This document shows, piece by piece, positions 14,201-25,554 of a stretch of 64,000 bases of DNA (position 1 is the first letter of the stretch; every line of letters starts with the position of its first letter). The stretch is from Posidonia oceanica (Eukaryota; Streptophyta; Magnoliopsida; Alismatales; Posidoniaceae), in NCBI GenBank assembly GCA_037176725.1, contig JAZBRS010000077.1:3472001-3536000 (forward strand), read 5' to 3'. Under the pieces are notes generated by a model, which worked only from the letters and a program-made list of their open reading frames with translations, was not told where the DNA came from and did no database searches. The position numbers and the translations under genes were made by a program.

Positions 14201-17200
14201 GCTCGAAGCAAAGTCGCGAAAAAGGATTGCTCGACCTCATCCTTCCGGTACGAGGAAGCAAGCGAGCGGGACATCGTCCGTCCAGAGCGAAGTCGCGCAA
14301 AAGGATAGCTTGTCCTCATCCATCCGGTAAGAGGAAGCAAGCGATCGGGACTCTGTCCGTCAGGAGCGAAGTCGTGCAAAAGGAGGGTTTGTCCTCGTTC
14401 GTTTGGTACAATGAAGCAAGCGAGCGGGACTCCGTCCGTTTGGAGTGAAGTCGCGCAAAGGGAGGACTTGTCCCCAACCGTCCGGTACGAGGATGCAAGT
14501 GAGTGGGACTCCGTTTGTCCGGAGCAAAGCCGCACAAAAGGATAGCTCGTCCTCTTCCGTCCGGTACGAGGAAGCAAGCGAGTGTGACTCCGTCCGTCCG
14601 GAGCGAAGTTGAGCAAAAGGATAGCTCGTCCTTGTCCATCCGGTACCAGGAAGCATGCGAGCGGGACTCTTCCGTCCGGAGCGAAGTCGCGTAAAAGGAG
14701 GGCTTGTCCTCATCCATCCGGTACGAGTAAGCAAGCAAGTGGGACTCCGTTCGTCTGGAGTGAAGTCGCGCAAAAGGAAGGCTTGTCCTCGTCCGTCCGG
14801 CACGAGGAAGCAAGTGAGCGGCACTCATCCGTCCAGAGCGAAGCCGCGGAAAAGGATAGCTCATCCTCGTCCGTTTGGTACGAGGAAGCAAGCGAGCAGG
14901 ACACCGTCCGTCCGGAGTGAAGTCGTGCAAGTGGATAGCTCATCCTCGTCCATCCGGTACTAGGAAGCAAGCGATCGGGACTCCGTCCGTTAGGAGCGAA
15001 GTCGTGCAAAAGGAGGGTTTGTCCTCGTTCGTTCGGTACGATGAAGCAAGCGAGCGGGACTCCGTCCGTTCGGAGTGAAGTAGCGCAAAAGGAGGACTTG
15101 TCCCCAACCGTCCTGTACGAGGATGCAAGCGAGCGGGAATCCGTTTGTCCGGAGCGAAGCCGCACAAAAGGATAGCTCATCCTCTTCCGTCCGGTACGAG
15201 GAAGCAAGTGAGCATGACTCCGTCTGTCTGGAGCGAAGTTGCGCAAAAGGATAGCTCGTCTTTGTCCATCCGGTACCAAGAAGCATGCGAGCGGGACTCT
15301 TTCGTCTGGAGCGAAGTCGCGTAAAAGGAGGGCTTGTCCTCGTCCGTCCGGTACGAGTAAGTAAGCGAGTGGGACTCCGTCCATCCAGAGCGATGTCGTG
15401 TAAAAGGAAGGCTTGTCCTCATCCGTCTGGCACGAGGAAGCAAGTGAGCGGCACTCATCCGTCTAGAGCGAAGCCGCGTAAAAGGATAGCTCGTCCTCGT
15501 CCGTTTGGTACGAGGAGGTAAGCGAGCGGGACACCGTCCATCTGGAGTGAAGTCGCGCAAGTGGATAGCTCATCCTCGTCCATCCGATACTAGGAAGCAA
15601 GTGAGCGGGACTACGTCCATCCAGAGCAAAGTCGCACAAAAGGTTAACCCGTCCTCGTCCGTTTGGTACGAGGAAGCAAGCGAGCGGGACTCCGTTCGTC
15701 CGGAGCGAAGCCATGCATAAGGATAGCTCGTCCTCGTCCGTTCAGTACAAGGATGCAAGCGAGCGGGACTCCGACCGTCCGTAGCGAAGTCACGCAAAAG
15801 GAGGGTTTGTCCTCGTCCGTTTGGTACGAGGAAGCAAGTGAGCGGGACTCCGTCCGTCCGGAGCGAAGTCGCGCAAAAGGGGGACAAGTCCTTGTCCGTC
15901 CGGTATGAGGAATGAAGTGAGCGGGACTCCGTCCTTCCGAAGCGAAGCCACACAAAAGGATAGCTCGTCCTCATCCGTCCGGTACGAGTAAGCAGGCGAG
16001 CGTGACTCCGTCCGTCCGGAGCGAAGTCACGCGAAAGGATAGCTCGTCCTTGTCCATCCGGTACGAGGAATCAAGCGAGCGGGACTTCGTCTGTCCCGAG
16101 CGAAGTCGCACAAAAGGAGGGTTTGTCCTCGTCCGTTCGGTACGAGGAAGGAAGCGTGCGGGACTCCGATCGTCTATAGTGAAGTTGCGCAAAAGGAGGG
16201 CTTGTCCTTGTCCATTCGGTACAAGGAAGCAAGCGAGCGGCACTCCGTCCGTCCAGAGTGAAGCCACGCAAAAGGATAGCTCGTCCACGTCTCTCTGGTA
16301 CGAGGAAGCAAGTGAGCGGGACACCGTACGTCGAGAGCAAAGTCGCGCAAGGGGATAGCTCGTCATCGTCCATCTGGTACTAAGAAGCATGCGAGCTAGA
16401 CTCCATCCGTCCAAAGTGAAGTCGCGCAAAAGGGCAGCTTTTCTTCATCTGTCCGGTACGAGGAAGCAGGGAAGCGGGACACCGTCCGTCCAAAGCGAAG
16501 ACGTGCAAAAGGATAGCTTGTCCTCGTTCATCCGGTATGAGGAAGCAAGCGAACGGGACTTCGTCCGTCTAGAGCAAAGTCGTGCAAAAGGATAGCTTGT
16601 CCTCGTTCGTTTGGTACGAGGAAGCAAGCGAGCTGGACTCCATCCATCCAAAGCAAAGTCGTGTAAAAGGATAGCTTCTCCAGGTCTGTCCGGTACGAGG
16701 AAGCAAGCGAGCAGGATTCCGTCTGTCCGGAGCGAAGTCGTGCGAAAGGAGGGCTTGTCCTCGTCCATCCCTTACGAGGAAGCAAGCGAGCAGCACTCCG
16801 TCCGTCCAGAGCGAAGTCGCGTAAAAGTTTAGCTCGTCCTCATCCATCCGGTATGAGGAAGCTAGCGAGCAGGACTCTGTCTGTTCGGAGCGAAGTCACG
16901 CAATAGGATAGCTCGTCCTCGTCCATCCGGTATGAGGAAGCAAGCGAGCTGGTCTACGTACGTGCGGAGCGAAGTCACACAGAAGAGTAGCTTGTCCTCG
17001 TCTGTCCAGTATGAGGAAGAAAGCGAGCGGGACACCATCCGTCCGGAGTGAAGTTGCATAAAAGGAAAGCTTGTCCTCGTCCGTCCGGTACGAGGAAGCA
17101 AGTGAGCGGGACTCCGTCTGTCCGAAGCGATGCCGCACAAAAAGATAGCACGTCCTCGTCAGTCCGGTACGAGGAAGCAAGCGTGCGGGACACTGTCCGT

Positions 17201-17354
17201 CCAGAGCGAAGTCACGCAACAGGATAGCTCGTCCTCGTCCATCCGGTACGAGAAAGCAAGTGAGCTGGTCTAAGTCCGTGCGGAGCGAAGTCACGCAAAA
17301 TAGTAGCTTGTCCTCGTCTGTCCAGTATGAGGAAGCAAGCGAGCGGGATACCGT
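2280..17354 (+). repeat. 79-bp satellite array, left segment
   Basis: About 190 head-to-tail monomers, all in one orientation. The period is 79 bp, counted directly: for example the GGAGCGAAG box at about 4501 recurs at about 4580. Each monomer has two related halves, both opening GTCCGTCCGG. One half continues through a box near GAGGAAGCAAGCGAGCGGGA (about 37 bp), the other through GCGAAGTCGCGCAAAAGGA (about 42 bp). Monomers differ by point changes such as GATAGCTCG versus GAGGGCTTG. Few monomers carry stop codons in any frame, so long spurious open frames occur on both strands. The array ends inside a monomer at the ACCGT target duplication of Element A and resumes in phase at 37938. Confidence 0.95.
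17350..17354. other. Target site duplication ACCGT, left copy
   Basis: ACCGT sits between the interrupted satellite monomer and the TGTGGATATGG end of Element A. An identical ACCGT follows the other end at 37938-37942. Removing the element and one copy gives an ordinary satellite monomer (...GCGGGATACCGTTCGTCTGG...). Confidence 0.93.
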
Positions 17355-18077
17355 TGTGGATATGGGGTTTTTTGGTTAGGAGGAGCTTGTTGTGTCTATT
17401 TAGTACTTCCTCGTTGCCCCTTTTTTGTATCCAACTCCGTCACTCCACAGGTGACAAAATTGGTGTGATCGTCACTCTCGGTTCGCTTTCACCGGCCCTC
17501 GAGACGCCTTGGGGAGATGTGATGTGATTGCGGGTTCAACTACCTTGGGACAACGCCAGCGTTGCCCAAGGGTGCCCGTACTTGATGTGTTCCTTCTTCT
17601 TCTTCTTGTCCTTGCAAAACAGATTTTAAAGATACGGATTAACAAAGTGTAGTATATAATTCAAAACAAATTGAAAATGAACATAAAATGAAAGGAGGAG
17701 TACTTACCCGAGGGGTTTTATCCCCCCGGTTGCAACTAAGTATGACTATGCCTATCTACAACAATATATGAAATGAAATGCTTCACTATACTACGAAATT
17801 AAGCATATGATGTGAAAAGAAAAGGAAAACTAAAGAAAGCCCTCTTTTGTCTATGCAAGGAATGCAAGTGGGGTCGATGTCGTGCCACTGATGACAGAGG
17901 AATCAAGCTCCCACAAAACTCTTTCTCCACCTCTTTTCTCAAGATTTGAGCTCAAAACACTTTCTACTTGCTCTCACTACTTCTTCTCAAAATTGTGTTT
18001 CTCTCTTGAAAATCACTTCTAAATCCCTCCCAGATCTCTCCAATTTCCGTACTCGATCCTAGTGGGGGTACCCCTGC

Positions 18078-18084
18078 TTTTATA
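18078..18084 (-). promoter_or_regulatory. TATA box in 3' LTR of Element A
   Basis: Minus-strand TATAAAA is enclosed by a perfect 7-bp inverted repeat, CCCCTGC on the left and GCAGGGG on the right, so the box lies in the loop of a potential hairpin. The same arrangement is kept in the 5' LTR at 37381-37387. Confidence 0.6.
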
Positions 18085-18137
18085 GAAGCAGGGGAGGAAT
18101 AAAAAGGCCAAGTCAGCAACTTTCCTGATTCAGAAGT

Positions 18138-18195
18138 GTTGGATGCCGACCGTTACAGCGTCCAACGTTGGACGCTGGCACACCCAGCGTCCCAC
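18138..18195. repeat. Twin-hairpin module 1 (3' LTR of Element A)
   Basis: Arms are GTTGGATGC, GCGTCCAAC, GTTGGACGC, GCGTCCCAC. Loops are CGACCGTTACA and TGGCACACCCA, both 11 nt. The two middle arms form an 18-bp perfect palindrome. Its LTR partner is at 37441-37498. Confidence 0.9.
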
Positions 18196-18351
18196 GACCC
18201 TCCGAGCAAAGATGCCAAGATCAAAGAATATTCCTCAATAAGTGGCTGATTAATGACCATTAAAACCCATTAAGGGCTTGACCGGTCAAAGGACACTTAA
18301 TGGAGGCAAAGCACAAAATTTGATTTCAGCCAAATATGGCAAGTTTGGGGA

Positions 18352-18356
18352 AACTG
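18352..18356. other. Target site duplication AACTG, left copy
   Basis: AACTG immediately precedes TGTAGTAATC; the second copy is at 24274-24278. The unoccupied 5' LTR has a single AACTG at 37656-37660. Confidence 0.93.
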
Positions 18357-19099
18357 TGTAGTAATCTCGGTGTTCAGATCATCCATGCACACTGCTAGAA
18401 GCTCGCGTGCACCGATCGGAATCAGGCTCACTATATGCGGCTATGTCCAAGGAGGAGGGCCCAACTCGAAAACACTTAAAACAGAGGAGAAAAGATAAGA
18501 AAAGAAGAAGATAAGACAAATCAGAGTCGCCACCGTGTCTATTATCGGGAGACAAGGAAAATCGGGGGAAATACGCGAGTTAACACGCAAAACCAAGCAA
18601 AGGGTGCAATGCAAAGCAATGCGAAGGAAAACAAATGCAAATGAATGCAAATGAGATGACTCATGCCTAGGATAAGGGCAATATGGTCATTACGGGCCAA
18701 AAGACTGGGCAAGGACTCCTGTTACATGCGGGGAAGGTGTTAGGCACCCTCGACACGCCCGAGAATCGGTCTTTCTAGGCTTATACTCGCATACGCGGGG
18801 AAATGCAGGTTTGAATGCCTAAATGCCAATGAATGCCTGAATGAATGCTCAAAGGTGTGCTCTAAGTGGTAGGAGGCAATGCAGGAAAGTAAACGTGCAG
18901 TCTAAGTGCTCAGCAACGCTATCTGTGTTCTGAACCGGTCGAAACCTGGCTCGTGAGAACTCCAAGCAGTAAGCATCACTGCCCTATATGCAAATGCAAG
19001 TGGAAAAGCAAAATGGCGGTAAAACCAAGCAATGCGGGTGACATGCAAGGAAAAACGATGTAAAACACGCGAATTGATGCGAGAAACGAAAGCGGCTCA

Positions 19100-19420
19100 T
19101 GAAACGGTGCAAGAAAACGAGATCGACACGCAAAACGGTGCAAAAGACAGAGCAGCATGCAAAACGGTGTGAAAAAGCAAAGCCAGCATGCAAAACGGTG
19201 CAAAAAATAAGACATGCATGCAAAACGGTGCGAGAAATAAAGCTAGCATGCAAAACGGTGCGAAAAAGCAAAGTGGGTACGCAAAATAGTGCCAAAAAGA
19301 AAGCAGGCACGCAAAACGGTGCCAAAACAGAGCAAGCACGCAAAAGGATGCCAAAAGCAAAGCGGGCACGTAAAACGGTGCCAAAGACAGAGCAGACACG
19401 CAAAACGGTGCCAAAGCAGG
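19100..19420. repeat. About 30-bp minisatellite in the 5.9-kb solo LTR
   Basis: About ten tandem units are centred on GCAAAACGGTGC, followed by an A-rich linker and GCATGC or GCACGC. They are imperfect and vary slightly in length. They produce a repetitive minus-strand frame rich in Cys, Phe and Ala, which I do not regard as a gene. Confidence 0.8.
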
Positions 19421-22400
19421 CGAAATAAAACATTGATAAAGCCATGCAAATGTAGATGCAAAGAGGAAGAGTAAGAGAAGCAACGGGGAGAAAACAACGC
19501 AAGTGTGAGAACGAACGCTGTTTAAGGACCACGTAATGTAGGCATGAAGACCTACAAAGGGGAAGGGAAGCAAGTGGGAGGATTACCACTGTTCTGTGAC
19601 CATTTCCCACCAAAGTGTCCCACGATAAGTCTCGCACACTGCCAAAAGCTCGCGATGCGATCGGATCGTGGAAAAGAGAGAAGAAGGTCGCGATTAGTGG
19701 TGAATCCAGGGGAAATGCGACACAAGGCACTGAGAGTACGCGAAAAGAGAAGACAGAGTTGATAGACAGGAAGAAGGAGTCCTAATCAACATGCTTGAGA
19801 AATCAGAAAGCAAAAACAATGCATGCGATGCAAATGGTATGCAAATGAATGCTGTGCAGGGGTTCAGAAGGACTTACCTTGGGAACCTAAAGCCTGATCT
19901 GAGAATTGCTTGGTCCATGTTGAAGAGCACTCCGCCGGGGTCGTCTAGGTAGCTTAGTTGAGAAGATCCGACAGTCAGATCAAAAGATATCCCAGCTTCA
20001 AAGCAGAGGGGCCAGAACAGGAGAGAAGAATGGATCTAGGTGTACAGGAGGTCCTAAGGGTGTGCAAAACAGGTTCTTCCATGTAAATGGGAGCTAAGTG
20101 TGCTTATGTGTGTGTAGGAATGCCAAATGCAAAGATGCATGAGTGCAATGCATACAAAAATGCAAGAAAGGACCTAAGAATGACATTTCAGAAAACCTGG
20201 GAACTTATGTGCAATTTTTGGAAAAGTGGGACCTAAATGCAAAGATTTTGAAAAAGTAGGGGCTTATATGCAAGATTTTTGAAAACTAGAGGGTTTGAGT
20301 GCAATTTTGCAAAATGCAGGGTTTAAAATGCAATTTTATAAGGTAAATATGCATTAGAGTAAGTTTTGAAATCATGTGGGGGTTTAACATGCAATTTTGA
20401 AACATGCAGGGGTTGAAATGCAATTTTATAAGCAGAAATGTGGTCTTAAATGGTCTGTGAATGCAAATAGAGGGCCTATGTGCAATTTTTAAATATGTAG
20501 GGTCTAAAATGCAATTTTATAAGCAAAAATATGCATTTAAATGAGTTTTATAAACATGTAGAGGACCTATATGTAATTTTGAAATATGCAGGGTCTAAAA
20601 TGCAATTTTATAAGCAAAAATGTGATTTAACATATGCTGTGCATGATATGGAGGACCTATATGCAAAAATTAAAATGCATGGGGGAAATAATGCAATGCA
20701 GTAAGAAAAAAAGAAAAATGAATGCATTGATTAACAGGTCAGAGGACTAAAATGCAAATAGAGAAAAAGACAGGGTTCACAAATGCAATTTACTAAGGTA
20801 AAATTAAAGCATTAAATCAGATTATTAATTAAAGGACTAACATGCAATAATAAAAAGCTGTAGGGCTTGAACTAAAATAAACTTAAAAGAAAAACACAGC
20901 AGAAGGACTAACATGCAATTAGACAGTTTTTTAAGTTTTTCATGCAATTTAATAAGATTTAAATTCAGAATTAAATGAATCATAAACGAAGGCAGGACCA
21001 GAATGCAATAAACTGAAAATAGAAGCTGAGAATGCAATTAATGGCAAAATTTGCATGCTAATGGAAAATAAAGCTACAGTATCATGGGGGAAAACGAGGC
21101 ACTATAGTAGAATGCTACCAGTGCCCGGAGAAGAGGAGGAAGAGTGCTGGAGAGGTGCTGAACCGCTGGGGAGCTTCATGGAGCTTGACGGAGGCCGGAG
21201 CAGCGTCGGCGAGGTGTGACGTTGCCAGGAGACGACCGGAGACGGCGACGGAGCACTACTGAACTGTCTGATGCAGATCGGACGAAAACGGCGACGAGGG
21301 ATCGATCTGAAGGCATGGTCGAGCTCCTGGGGTCCGTGCGAACCTCGGACGACGCTCAGAATGGAGTTCTACAGACCGGAGTGGCGAGTCTGATCCGGAG
21401 CTCACCGGAGAAGAAGATGCAGCGACGGCGTTGACTTCGGGCAGAAGGGAGCAGAAAGCTAGACTAATAGGTGGGGAAGCAAGAAGAGAAGAAAATTAAA
21501 CTAATGGCGTGGAGCAGTACCTGTTTCGACGTCCAGAGAGTTCCCTCGACGCGAGCTGTTTCAGTGGTTGCCGGTGAGGTTGGACCGGGTGCTGTGGACG
21601 TCGGCGGCGGCTCGTGGGCGTTGGGATCCGCTCCTGGAGATCCTCCGATGCTTCCTGAATGGGTGGAATGGGGTTCTGCATACCAGAGGGAGAATCGGCA
21701 GTTTTGGGTTCAGGAGGAGTCGCCTGAGGTGGAGGGAGATGTTCTCTACTCCCCGGATCAGTTGGAAGACGCCGGCGACTTGCTGGAGGTCTGGTGATGG
21801 ATTCTGGATGCTCAGGTTAGGTCGTGGTTAGCTGGAGAAGGAGATGGCAGCTGGGTTGATTTCTGGTTAGGAGAGATCACAGGTGTTTGAAGTGGTGGGT
21901 TTGGTTTGTGGTGAAGGTGAAGGCTAGGGCTTAGGTGGGTTGGAGAGCTGATGTTTCAAGGAGTAGGATGCTGGAGTTTGGGTGGATTTGGGGGTCAATA
22001 GTGTCGAGAATTTTTGAGGAAATGGTGATGGGTTGGTGTGGGTGTTTTCAGGTGGTTCGAGGGCGATTTCAGGGGTGGATTGGCTACGGAACGGAAGGCT
22101 GAAATGCTGGAGGTTTGGTCAAGATTGGGGGGTGAATTGGAGGTGACTTGCTGGGTGCTGGGGGTCTGGTTTCAGATGGAAAAGAAGAGGAAGAAGAGGG
22201 CTGAATTGGCTGAGGGAGAAGGAGAGGGATTCGGTGCTCTTTGCTGCTCTGGATGCTCTCTTTCTCTCGGACGGCAAAAGGCGATCCAGGAGGAGAAGGC
22301 TGGAGGCTTTATCAGGGGCTAAAGAGGAGTGAAGCGCGGGCTGTGGATTTGAATCCACCGACGCGGGCTGCAGCTGCTGGCAGAGGGAGGACGACGGAGG

Positions 22401-22429
22401 CGACGGGCATTAATGCCCCCCCGGAGATC

Positions 22430-23890
22430 CCGCAGAGAGCTGAGAGAGAAGAAGATGAGCTGGAGGCTGAGGTGATCGGGAGAGAAGAAGAAATCAAATT
22501 CAAAGAGGAGAGGAAGAGAGCTGGCGGGAAGAAGAAGGAGAACTGAGGAAGAAGAAGAAGGAGGGAGGAAGGAGGAGGCTGCGAGCGTGCGGGCCGGGCC
22601 TGGTGCGCGAAAAAGGAAATAAAAGAAAGGAAGAAAAGAAAGAAGGGGAAGAGGAACGGGCCGGACTGGGCCAGAGAAAAAAAGAAAGGAAAATAAAAAG
22701 AAAGGAAGAAAGGGAGAAAGAGAAGAGAAGAAGGGGAAGAAGAGGGAAATAAAAATAAAAATAAATAAAAATAGAGAAAGGATGGGAAAAGTTTTTAGGA
22801 TAGTTGTGTTTTAAGTTAGGACTTTGATTAAGTTTTTTAATGATTGTTTTTTATTAGTTAATTAGGATTGAAGAGTTTTAGTTTTGATTAGGGTTTTTAG
22901 GGTTTTCTTTTCTTTAAATTGTTTTTGATTTTGTTTAAATGTTTGTTAAGTTTTTTAAATTGTTTTTTAATTATGTTTTTTTGTTAAGTATTTAGGATGT
23001 TAATTAGGATTTTTTTGAAGTTTGTTTTTAAATTAATTAGGGTGAGTTTTAGATTTTTGATTTTAATCTTTTTCCTCAAGTCTTCTTTGATTTGTTTTTT
23101 AATTTTGTTTGTTAAGTTCTTTTAATATTTTTTTTTTAGTTAAGTTTTCTTGTTAAGTTTTTAATTAAATGCTTTTGGATTTCTGGTTGTTTGTTTTTTC
23201 TTTTTAATTAGGTTTTCAAATTGTTTCTTTTTAGGATTGTTAAGTTAATTTTTTTTTCTTCTTAATTACTTGCCTTAGCATTTTTTAATTGTTTTCTTTC
23301 CTTTTAAGATTTGTTTTTGGTTGTTTTTTAGTAGGGTTTTTACGTTTGCTTCTTTTGGTTACATTTTGGTTTTTTTCTTGATTTTACAGCATTTTCTTTT
23401 TGTTTGTTTTGCATTTTTTAAGTTGCATTCTTAGTTTTTAGTTTTAGTTAAGTTTAGTTAGGCTTTTGTTTTTAATTGTTTGTTTAATGTTTTTAATTAT
23501 TTCTTTTGGGATTTTAATTTGTTTTAGAGTTTTGAAGGTTTTTAAGGGTTTTTTAGGGATTTAGTAGAAGGAAGGAAAAGAAAAGAAAAAGGAAAAGGAA
23601 AAGGAAGGAGAAAAGGGAGAAATGGAGGAGTAAAGAAGAAAGAGAGGAGTTGAAAGAAAACAATTTTTAGAAAATCAAAGAAAATGCTAAAAATAAGATA
23701 AAAATACAAATAAGATTTAGAAGAGATAGATGCACAAGGGGGGCCCACAGCCAAGCAAGAAGAAGGGAGAGAAGGGGGTGAAAAGTTGGAGGATAATCAG
23801 GAGAGAGAGAGAGAGAGAGAAGAGAGAAAAGAATAATCTAGGAGAGAGAAAAGGATAATTTGATGAAATGAAGGGGTTAGGGGTTTAGAA
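22430..23890. repeat. Alternating purine-rich and T-rich low-complexity tracts
   Basis: About 22430-22780 is almost pure A/G (GAAGAAGAAG, AAAGAAAGGA). About 22800-23540 is T-rich, with repeated TTAAGTTTTT and TTAGGGTTTT words. About 23560-23890 is purine-rich again, including a GAGA run near 23805. No coding potential is seen. Such homopurine blocks are common in long LTRs and can form triplex DNA. Confidence 0.75.
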
Positions 23891-24273
23891 AAGAGATGAA
23901 AATTGGGGAGTGTGTGGCCTAGGGTCTCTAGTGTTGGACCTAGGGTTTGGGTTTGGTTTTGGGAAAGTTTTGGAAGGGTTTTGAGGTGTAGAAAAAGGGT
24001 AGTTTTACCTAGGTTTTCTAGGATTTTTTGGGAGTGGTTTTGGTTTGAAAATTTGAGGGTTCTTGGGTAGGTTTGCTAAGTTGGGAATGGTGAGTTTTCC
24101 TATGGTTTTTGGGTAGGTTTTGGGCTTGGGAAAGAGGTGTAATTCTAGGTTAAGTTTGGGCTTGTTTTGGAAAGAAGGATGAAAAGGAATGTGTAGGTTT
24201 GGACCTAGATTTGGATCCAGAAGTCACCACAGGTTTCCAATTGATTCAAGCCTGTCAAAATGGGGTGTCAACA

Positions 24274-24278
24274 AACTG
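24274..24278. other. Target site duplication AACTG, right copy
   Basis: AACTG follows the TGTCAACA end of the solo LTR and matches 18352-18356. Confidence 0.93.
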
Positions 24279-24289
24279 AAAACCAGGTT

Positions 24290-24347
24290 GTTGGACGCTC
24301 TGATTCACAGCGTCCAACGTTGGACGCTAGACGAGCCAGTGTCCAAC
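24290..24347. repeat. Twin-hairpin module 2 (3' LTR of Element A)
   Basis: Arms are GTTGGACGC, GCGTCCAAC, GTTGGACGC, GTGTCCAAC. Loops are TCTGATTCACA and TAGACGAGCCA. The partner in the 5' LTR (37672-37700) has lost exactly one 29-bp hairpin. Confidence 0.92.
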
Positions 24348-24367
24348 ACACTCAAATGGAACTTGTT

Positions 24368-24425
24368 GTTCGACGCTATGACACACAGCGTCCAACGTTG
24401 GACGCTAGACCAGCCAGCGTCCAAC
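24368..24425. repeat. Twin-hairpin module 3 (3' LTR of Element A)
   Basis: Arms are GTTCGACGC, GCGTCCAAC, GTTGGACGC, GCGTCCAAC. Loops are TATGACACACA and TAGACCAGCCA. The LTR partner is 37721-37778. Confidence 0.92.
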
Positions 24426-24584
24426 ACACTCAAATGGAAACTTGCCAATTTTGGCCTCTCGACCACATGGACAGGTGTCAATAAGTTTGATTAGAGTACT
24501 TGAGCTGGAAAAAGAGCTTCTAGAGGTAGCCTAATGTAACAGACTACACTACCATGAAGGGAGTGCCAAAATGGAGTATCTATA

Positions 24585-24602
24585 GATTGCCCCTCCTTGA
24601 AG
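24585..24602 (-). other. Polypurine tract of Element A
   Basis: The minus strand reads CTTCAAGGAGGGGCAATC directly before the 3' LTR start. Position and composition match the primer for plus-strand DNA synthesis and confirm the minus orientation. Confidence 0.75.
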
Positions 24603-24734
24603 ATAGCTTCGGCACGAAGCTATCTACAATGCGAGACGATACCCCCGTGTGGCGCTACCTGGAGATCCTAAATGAAATCCAATGCCTGCTGCCACTAGGC
24701 TTGGACGGGACACAAAGAGGGTCGGCTAAAGAAA

Positions 24735-24935
24735 CATGGCCAAGGGGATTGCCCAAGGGGAACAAACTAACGACATGCCGCGGGGATGGCCCGCGGGGGT
24801 CAAACTAAAGACACTGCCACGGGGGTTGTCTGTGAGGTCAAACTTAAAAGACATGCCACGAGGATTGCCCGCGGAGGTCAAACTAAAAGACATGCCACGG
24901 GGATTGCCCGCGGGGGTCAAACTAACAGGATGGAT
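24735..24935. repeat. 39-bp minisatellite in the 3' UTR of Element A
   Basis: About five tandem units of 39 bp are built on ACATGCCACGGGGATTGCC followed by a CGCGGGGGTCAAACTAAAAG-like part. A related GGGGATTGCCCAAGGGG phrase recurs near 26255 and 26835-26890, so the unit once covered more of this region. Confidence 0.8.
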
Positions 24936-25554
24936 AGCTAATGATTTCGACGACCACTCAATGTGAATGCAATACAATGCGAATGCAATACAATGCGCTA
25001 TGCATGGATGCGTGCTGACGGGAATGCAAAAAGGGGTCATGATATGCAATGCATGACCCTAGGTAATGAGGTTCCTCCATCATCGCCGGCTTTAATTTGT
25101 ATACTGGGTTGGCTCAGGAATTTTTCTCACCACCCAAGGCGGACTGACACATGCATGAATGCAATTTGTCATGATCAGGTGCCCTTTCCTCGAGTGTAGC
25201 CTAGACTCTCCCAGGGGACCGTCGTCTCATGATACGTGGGTTGGTGAGCGAGAGGTCCATGATGCTCCCAGGCAAAAGGGGAAATGATCTCTTTTCTGCC
25301 AACCACGTTGGCTCTATTCGTCACAATTAGGTGTCATTTCATTGAATATTGCCTACATTCTCAACAGAGACCGTCATCTCATGACCCGAAATCAATGAAC
25401 AATGAGTCCATCGATACCGTTGACGTTATTCGTTAGAATCAAGTGTCCCTTCATTGAATGTTGCCTACATTCTCGGTGGGGACCATCATCTTCTGACCCG
25501 GGAGTTAGTGAACAGTGGGTTTGCTAATACCGTTGGCTTTGCTTTGTTGACCCG

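Larger units (their letters stand above)
18357..24273 (-). mobile_element. Solo LTR, 5.9 kb, of a large Tat/Ogre-like family
   Basis: The 5,917-bp insertion lies inside the 3' LTR of Element A. On the minus strand it starts TGTTGACACCCC and ends GATTACTACA, with a 5-bp duplication AACTG. No primer-binding site, gag or pol is found and no internal copy of the ends, so I read it as one giant LTR left by LTR-LTR recombination. Near its element 3' end it has LTR core blocks shared with 55479-58630 and, inverted, with 48996-51430: the GTTAGGCACC block (about 18739) and GAGTCGCCACC (about 18524). The interior holds a 30-bp minisatellite (19100-19420), a GC-rich part (21120-21800) and strongly strand-biased purine and T tracts (22430-23890). 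No protein-coding call is supported. Confidence 0.87.
17355..24584 (-). mobile_element. 3' LTR of Element A, interrupted
   Basis: The LTR proper is 17355-18356 plus 24279-24584, about 1,308 bp. Between them sits the solo LTR 18357-24273 with duplicated AACTG. The 17355-18356 part matches 36658-37660 with about six substitutions and one indel. The 24279-24584 part matches 37661-37937 with about fourteen substitutions and a 29-bp length difference. The minus-strand start is TATAGATACTCC, a mutated form of the TGTAGATACCCC kept in the 5' LTR. It carries three twin-hairpin modules. Confidence 0.92.

Noticed and set aside
2280..17354. Dozens of long open frames in the satellite (up to 241-343 codons here)
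   Set aside because: They are translations of the same 79-bp repeat in shifting frames on both strands. No start context, domain or codon pattern sets one frame apart.
18984..19730. 248-codon minus-strand frame rich in Cys and Phe
   Set aside because: It lies across the 30-bp minisatellite inside an LTR and has no recognisable domain.
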